This document shows, piece by piece, positions 60,401 through 64,000 of a stretch of DNA of 64,000 bases. The stretch covers positions 1,790,165 to 1,854,164 of the forward strand of contig NC_081146.1 of NCBI RefSeq assembly GCF_958295425.1, read 5' to 3'. This stretch comes from Solea solea. Lineage: Eukaryota; Chordata; Actinopteri; Pleuronectiformes; Soleidae. The notes under the pieces were generated by a model that did not search any database, was not told the origin of the DNA, and saw nothing but the letters and a program-made list of their open reading frames with translations. Both the position numbers and the translations under genes were made by a program. Each line of letters begins with the position of its first letter. Position 1 is the first letter of the stretch.

Positions 60401-63117
60401 CCGTAGTAAACCAACATGTCTGCTCGTCCCCTCGTGTTCATTATCCTTTTGTGGAATGGAAATACAGCAGTGACAAAACGGAAACACGCCACATTTACAT
60501 GGATCAGACACGTGATGACACCATTTTTGTGGTTTTTCCTCACTCGACGTGAGGGTGTAAGGATGGAGGGTGTCAGACTGGGGCTGTATAAATAAAATTG
60601 ACTTCAGTTGATTGGATTGACTGTTAATATAAGCACTGATCTAAATGACAATCAGTATATACCAATACGGAATGAGATTTGTTTCCGAATGGGCTGTAGC
60701 AGAGTTTTTGGATTGGCATGTTTACATGTTTTATTTCGATCAGGCTTGTATTCCAGTTACTTGTGTTCATGTAAACATAGCTAGTTTCTGAGCAGGAGTG
60801 AGTACATTATGATAACACTGATATTTACATGTCTCATATCTTCCAGCTCCCAGCAACAGTCATCGCATAGTCTTGAACTTCACCTTCATGGACACAGAGT
60901 GCACCTATGATTACCTTTTTGTTTACGATGGTGACTCCTACCAGAGCCCTCTCCTTGCCAGTCTGAGTGGCAACACGCTGCCTCAACCTATTGAAGCCAA
61001 GTCTGGCAAGGTAACACATTTAAAACACGACCAGTGAGATGTTGAAGCTGTGACAAATTATTAAATTGTGTGCCTATAATTTATTGTCCTTGTTCCAGAT
61101 GCTGCTTCATCTTTTCAGTGATGCTAACTACAACCGCTTGGGCTTCAATGCGACCTACACCTTCTCTTTGTGCCCTGGAGCCTGTAGTGGTCATGGCCGC
61201 TGTGACTCCTCGACATCGAAGTGCCAGTGCCATCAGGATTGGGGAGGAGCAGCTTGTACGACCCCTATGTGCTCTAAGGACTGTTTTGTGAATGGCCAAT
61301 GTGACAAGGTACATGTAAGATCAGTCATCTCTTCCTACGCATCTTCTTCTCCTGCTTTTGCTTCTTATTCTTCTGTTTTTGCATCTCATGCTTTGGCTTC
61401 TTCTTATTCTTCTGTCTTTGCTTTTTTATTCTTCTGCTTTTGTTTCTTCTGCCTCTTCTTCTAATAATGATAATTAGTCGATATTAGTATCATTTTTATC
61501 AACACTCTGCTGCTGCTCACATAAACTACATAGTATTGCTATAAACATGTAATCATTGACTGTATAAACTTGTAACTTGATACAGTTGTTGTGTATCTGC
61601 TCCTGGTCTCTCTCTCTCTTCTGTCTCTACCTCATCTCCCTCTTGTCCTTTCTCTCCCCCCTTTCTGTCCCCCACCTCTCCTCTGTCCCCCATTTTCCTT
61701 TCACCCCAACCGGTCGAGGCAGATGACTGCACATCTCTGAGTCTGGTTCTGTCAGAGATTTCTTCTTCTGTTAAGAGGGAGTTTTTTCTCTCCACTGATG
61801 CCTAGTGTTTGCTCATTGTGTGAACTGTTGTGTTTCTCTGCTCTCCTTGATGTTGTCTATGTACAGAGACTTGAGATAATGTATGTTATGATTCGGCGCG
61901 ATACAAATACAATTGAATTGAATTGAATAATTACAAGGCTGTACACTGAGAGGTGTAATTAGCTCTGAGCGATATACAACATAAATCAAATCAATATTTC
62001 TGTCAAGCTTAAAGGTTAGGCTGGGTGAAATTGCTGATAAATATAAATAATATCTGTACTTGTTTGTGCTTTTCAAAGGAGAGTGATAATGCACTGTAAA
62101 TACACTCTAAAATAAAATATCTACTGTTTATGATCTGTATTACATGATCTTAAAATACAGTTATTACCTTTCATTTCAGATAATACCTGCTTTATTTGTT
62201 GGGTCTTTTAATGTTAAATGAAGGACATTTATGTGTGTGTGAAACAATGAAATTTGTCAAAACATTTCCATGTATTTTTTTAATCAATATATATAATATT
62301 CAAGTTATAATATTGATTGTATTTTACATCCATCTTCTACTGTTTGTGGGCACTGTGCTAATCTTGTATATTTTACAAATTTATAAAATATAATAAATAT
62401 GAAATGGGACAACGTCATCACAGATACCTAATCACGATATGACGATATCCAAAACCTAAGACGATACTTTGTCACGAGACAGATATAATATTGATATATT
62501 GCCCAGCTCTAGGTGCATTGGTGCCCCGCACAGTTCAAGTTCTTTATCATAGTTCATCTCGTCCTCTTGTCATTCTTCTACATCGTAGTTCTTGTATAAC
62601 TGACTTGACTCAGTCTCCACGTCTCTGTGTTTTGTTTCAGAAAGGAGAGCGCTGTCTGTGTAACTCAGGCTTCCTGGGTCACAGCTGCCAGCTTGGTCTC
62701 CATGACGACAATGGTGTTGGCCAGTGGTGGCGTGTAAGTGAAGGAAACGACTACACACGTCCTAGAACAGGTTCTGCTGGCGTGTATCTGTCCTCTACTG
62801 GAGCCATGTACTTATTTGGAGGTAATTTATTTTGAATAAATGCTAAGTGGCTGTAAACGACTCCTTCATTGTGTAGCACATTTATTACATTTTTACTTGC
62901 AACTTGATCACCTAAACACATTTCTACTTTGTTTAAGGTATGAACAGACATTAATAGTGCTGTTTCTTGTATTTGTTTCCTGGTTTTTGGATCATTAGTG
63001 ACAATCTATGGTTCATCTTTTTCTGCAGGATTTGATCTCAACAGAGTTCTTGGTGACCTGATCAAATACAATTTCACCTCCAATCAATGGGAAAGCAGGT
63101 CTTATGGCCACTCTCCT
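57418..63117 (+). CDS. megf8: Multiple EGF-like domains 8, 5' part (continues beyond window)
   Basis: Large single-pass membrane protein; in vertebrates MEGF8 restrains Hedgehog signalling with MGRN1 and is needed for left-right patterning. Exons seen: 57418-57441 (proposed), 58783-58972, 60847-61010, 61099-61308, 62641-62821, 63029-63117, all with GT-AG borders and matching phases. Numbered from the ATG at 58795: signal peptide 1-24, CUB about 27-137 (C27, C54, C78, acidic DTECTYDY, YDGDS), EGF-like 139-168 and 172-200, then a kelch repeat start (YLFGGFDLN, NQWES). GDCKG, NYSVNGNCEWLI, DTECTYDYLFVYDGDS and GKMLLHLFSDANYN distinguish it from attractin, which has a related layout. The upstream ATG at 57418 would add MKSKRRELVVPV in frame. 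Both starts remain possible. Only about a tenth of the protein is in the window. Confidence 0.92.
59026..59439 (+). mobile_element. tRNA-derived SINE with intact target-site duplication
   Basis: The SINE body is 59039-59426 (388 bp). The tRNA-like head has an A box TGGTGTAGTGG (59049-59059) and a B box GGTTCGAGCCC (59098-59108), both polymerase III promoter elements. The body contains the common fish blocks GCATGGAGTTTGCATGTTCT and CCTCCCACAGTCC, and the tail is (GACT)n. Identical 13-bp direct repeats TGATAGTTACTGA lie at 59026-59038 and 59427-59439. It sits in megf8 intron 2 in sense orientation. A degraded relative in reverse orientation is at 9690-10105. Confidence 0.93.
61330..61462. repeat. 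Pyrimidine-rich TTCTTCTG-type repeat in megf8 intron 4
   Basis: Irregular tandem CTTCTTATTCTTCTG(T/C)TTTTG words of about 36 bp starting 20 bp after the exon 4 donor. Confidence 0.7.
61599..61923 (+). repeat. Dispersed fish repeat, copy 2
   Basis: Reverse-complement partner of 4207-4496. It ends with an AATTGAATTGAATTGAAT tail at 61910-61927, which suggests the 3' end of a retrotransposed element. It lies in megf8 intron 4 and its class is unknown to me. Confidence 0.8.
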
Positions 63118-63130
63118 GTAAGTGTGGTTG

Positions 63131-63133
<3 letters not shown>

Positions 63134-63202
<69 letters not shown>
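63134..63202. repeat. (CA)n microsatellite in megf8 intron 6
   Basis: About 34 CA units, starting 17 bp after the exon 6 donor GTAAGT, followed by a short CTCTCT run. Probably highly length-polymorphic. Confidence 0.97.
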
Positions 63203-63204
<2 letters not shown>

Positions 63205-64000
63205 CTCTTTCCCTCACTCACGACAGTCACTCAATGCATTTTGCATTTTTACTGATTTGCGACCTGGATATGAGCCAAGGTTGCTGTAAAGGCCAGTTTC
63301 ACAGTGGATGTGTGTGCACCTGCCGCTGAGCTTTTACATCTTGAGTTTGAAAACCATAAATAATTCTCACACATACTCTGAATACTCCCCTGTACTCACC
63401 TAAATACCTGGATTCATCCGTGTGAAGGTGCTCATCTGTTGTTGCTGCACATATTTCATGATAAAACTTTTAAAATTCTCTCATTAGTGAAGAAATGAGG
63501 TGCGTCACAGACACACTGTGAAACAGGCTTAACTTTACACTAGATAAACAATGAACCTGAGGTGTGATGGAGAATTATCAAAGGTGATAAAATGATTTAT
63601 TGTAAGTAAAGAAGTATTCAAAAAGTTGTAATTCAAAGTATGTCATGAAGTTAAAGTATGGTTGTATGAGGTACATAGTCTGTGCTGACTTCAGTGGTAC
63701 AGTGATTTAAACGACTCCTGTAAGGAAAACAGATTTTAGCCACTAAACAAAAGGCACACCTAGTAAAAATCTATGCTTGCTCACATCTGTATCTTTCGGA
63801 ATATGTTTACAACTTTACCTCAGTGTTGGAAAGAGACTTTTCGCACCAAAGTCCACAGAGGAATAGTTTTTAGTGTTTTCAGCCAGCTTGAAGATGGGAG
63901 CTGCTAGGCCACTGCAGCTCCCACATTATTATTTATTATTATTTTAAATGGGGAATTGTTTGTTTTTATATAGCAATATTCTAGACTTGGTGCCCACTTT
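63203..64000 (+). other. megf8 intron 6, incomplete
   Basis: No exon recognised up to the right edge. The next kelch-coding exon must lie outside the window. Confidence 0.6.

Noticed and set aside
58783..63117. Attractin or attractin-like gene
   Set aside because: CUB-EGF-kelch order is shared, but the N-terminal GDCKG start directly after the signal peptide and the NYSVNGNCEWLI and MLLHLFSDANYN segments fit MEGF8.

Overview
The window is nuclear DNA of a vertebrate, almost certainly a teleost fish. The host genes have short phase-matched exons with GT-AG introns. The interspersed repeats are typical of fish: RTE-clade and L2/CR1/Rex1-type LINE remnants, a tRNA-derived SINE of a common fish type, and an endogenous retrovirus remnant. 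No bacterial-type gene organisation is present. The species cannot be named from the sequence.

Layout. 1-2515: minus-strand RTE-clade LINE with several frameshifts, running off the left edge. 2518-2736: short AT-rich tandem array. 4970-7345: 3' end of an L2/CR1/Rex1-type LINE (minus strand) whose reverse transcriptase reading frame continues into a 45-bp tandem array of about 32 copies. 10260-13549: three-exon chemokine receptor gene (cxcr3-like, minus strand), complete, with a six-residue first coding exon. 15524-18880: decayed endogenous retrovirus (minus strand) with one full LTR, a tRNA-Lys-type primer binding site, an integrase C-terminal remnant, broken env and a truncated second LTR. 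19440-19660: LINE reverse transcriptase fragment directly abutting the next block.

19698-46869: a 27-kb tandem array of a 16-bp unit (about 1,700 copies, with one 200-base assembly gap). It consists mainly of two monomer types differing at two positions. The monomer order is duplicated at long range (exact offsets of 2,000, 1,600 and 1,312 bp, and 2,207 bp where one base has been lost), so the array evolves by block duplication. The very long minus-strand open frames in it follow from a monomer that lacks stop codons on that strand; I do not annotate them as genes.

50247-54808: complete six-exon TRIM E3 ligase gene (RING, B-box2, coiled coil, PRY-SPRY; TRIM35-like), plus strand. 57418-63117 and beyond the right edge: 5' part of megf8 (signal peptide, CUB, EGF-like, start of the kelch repeats), plus strand, with a complete SINE and its target-site duplication in intron 2.

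The three host genes are functionally independent: a chemokine receptor, an innate-immunity-type ubiquitin ligase and a developmental membrane protein. I see no operon-like or defence-island system. The least ordinary object is the 16-bp mega-array and its higher-order structure, followed by the 45-bp array that stays in frame with a LINE protein. Annotation is by reading; no database search was possible.
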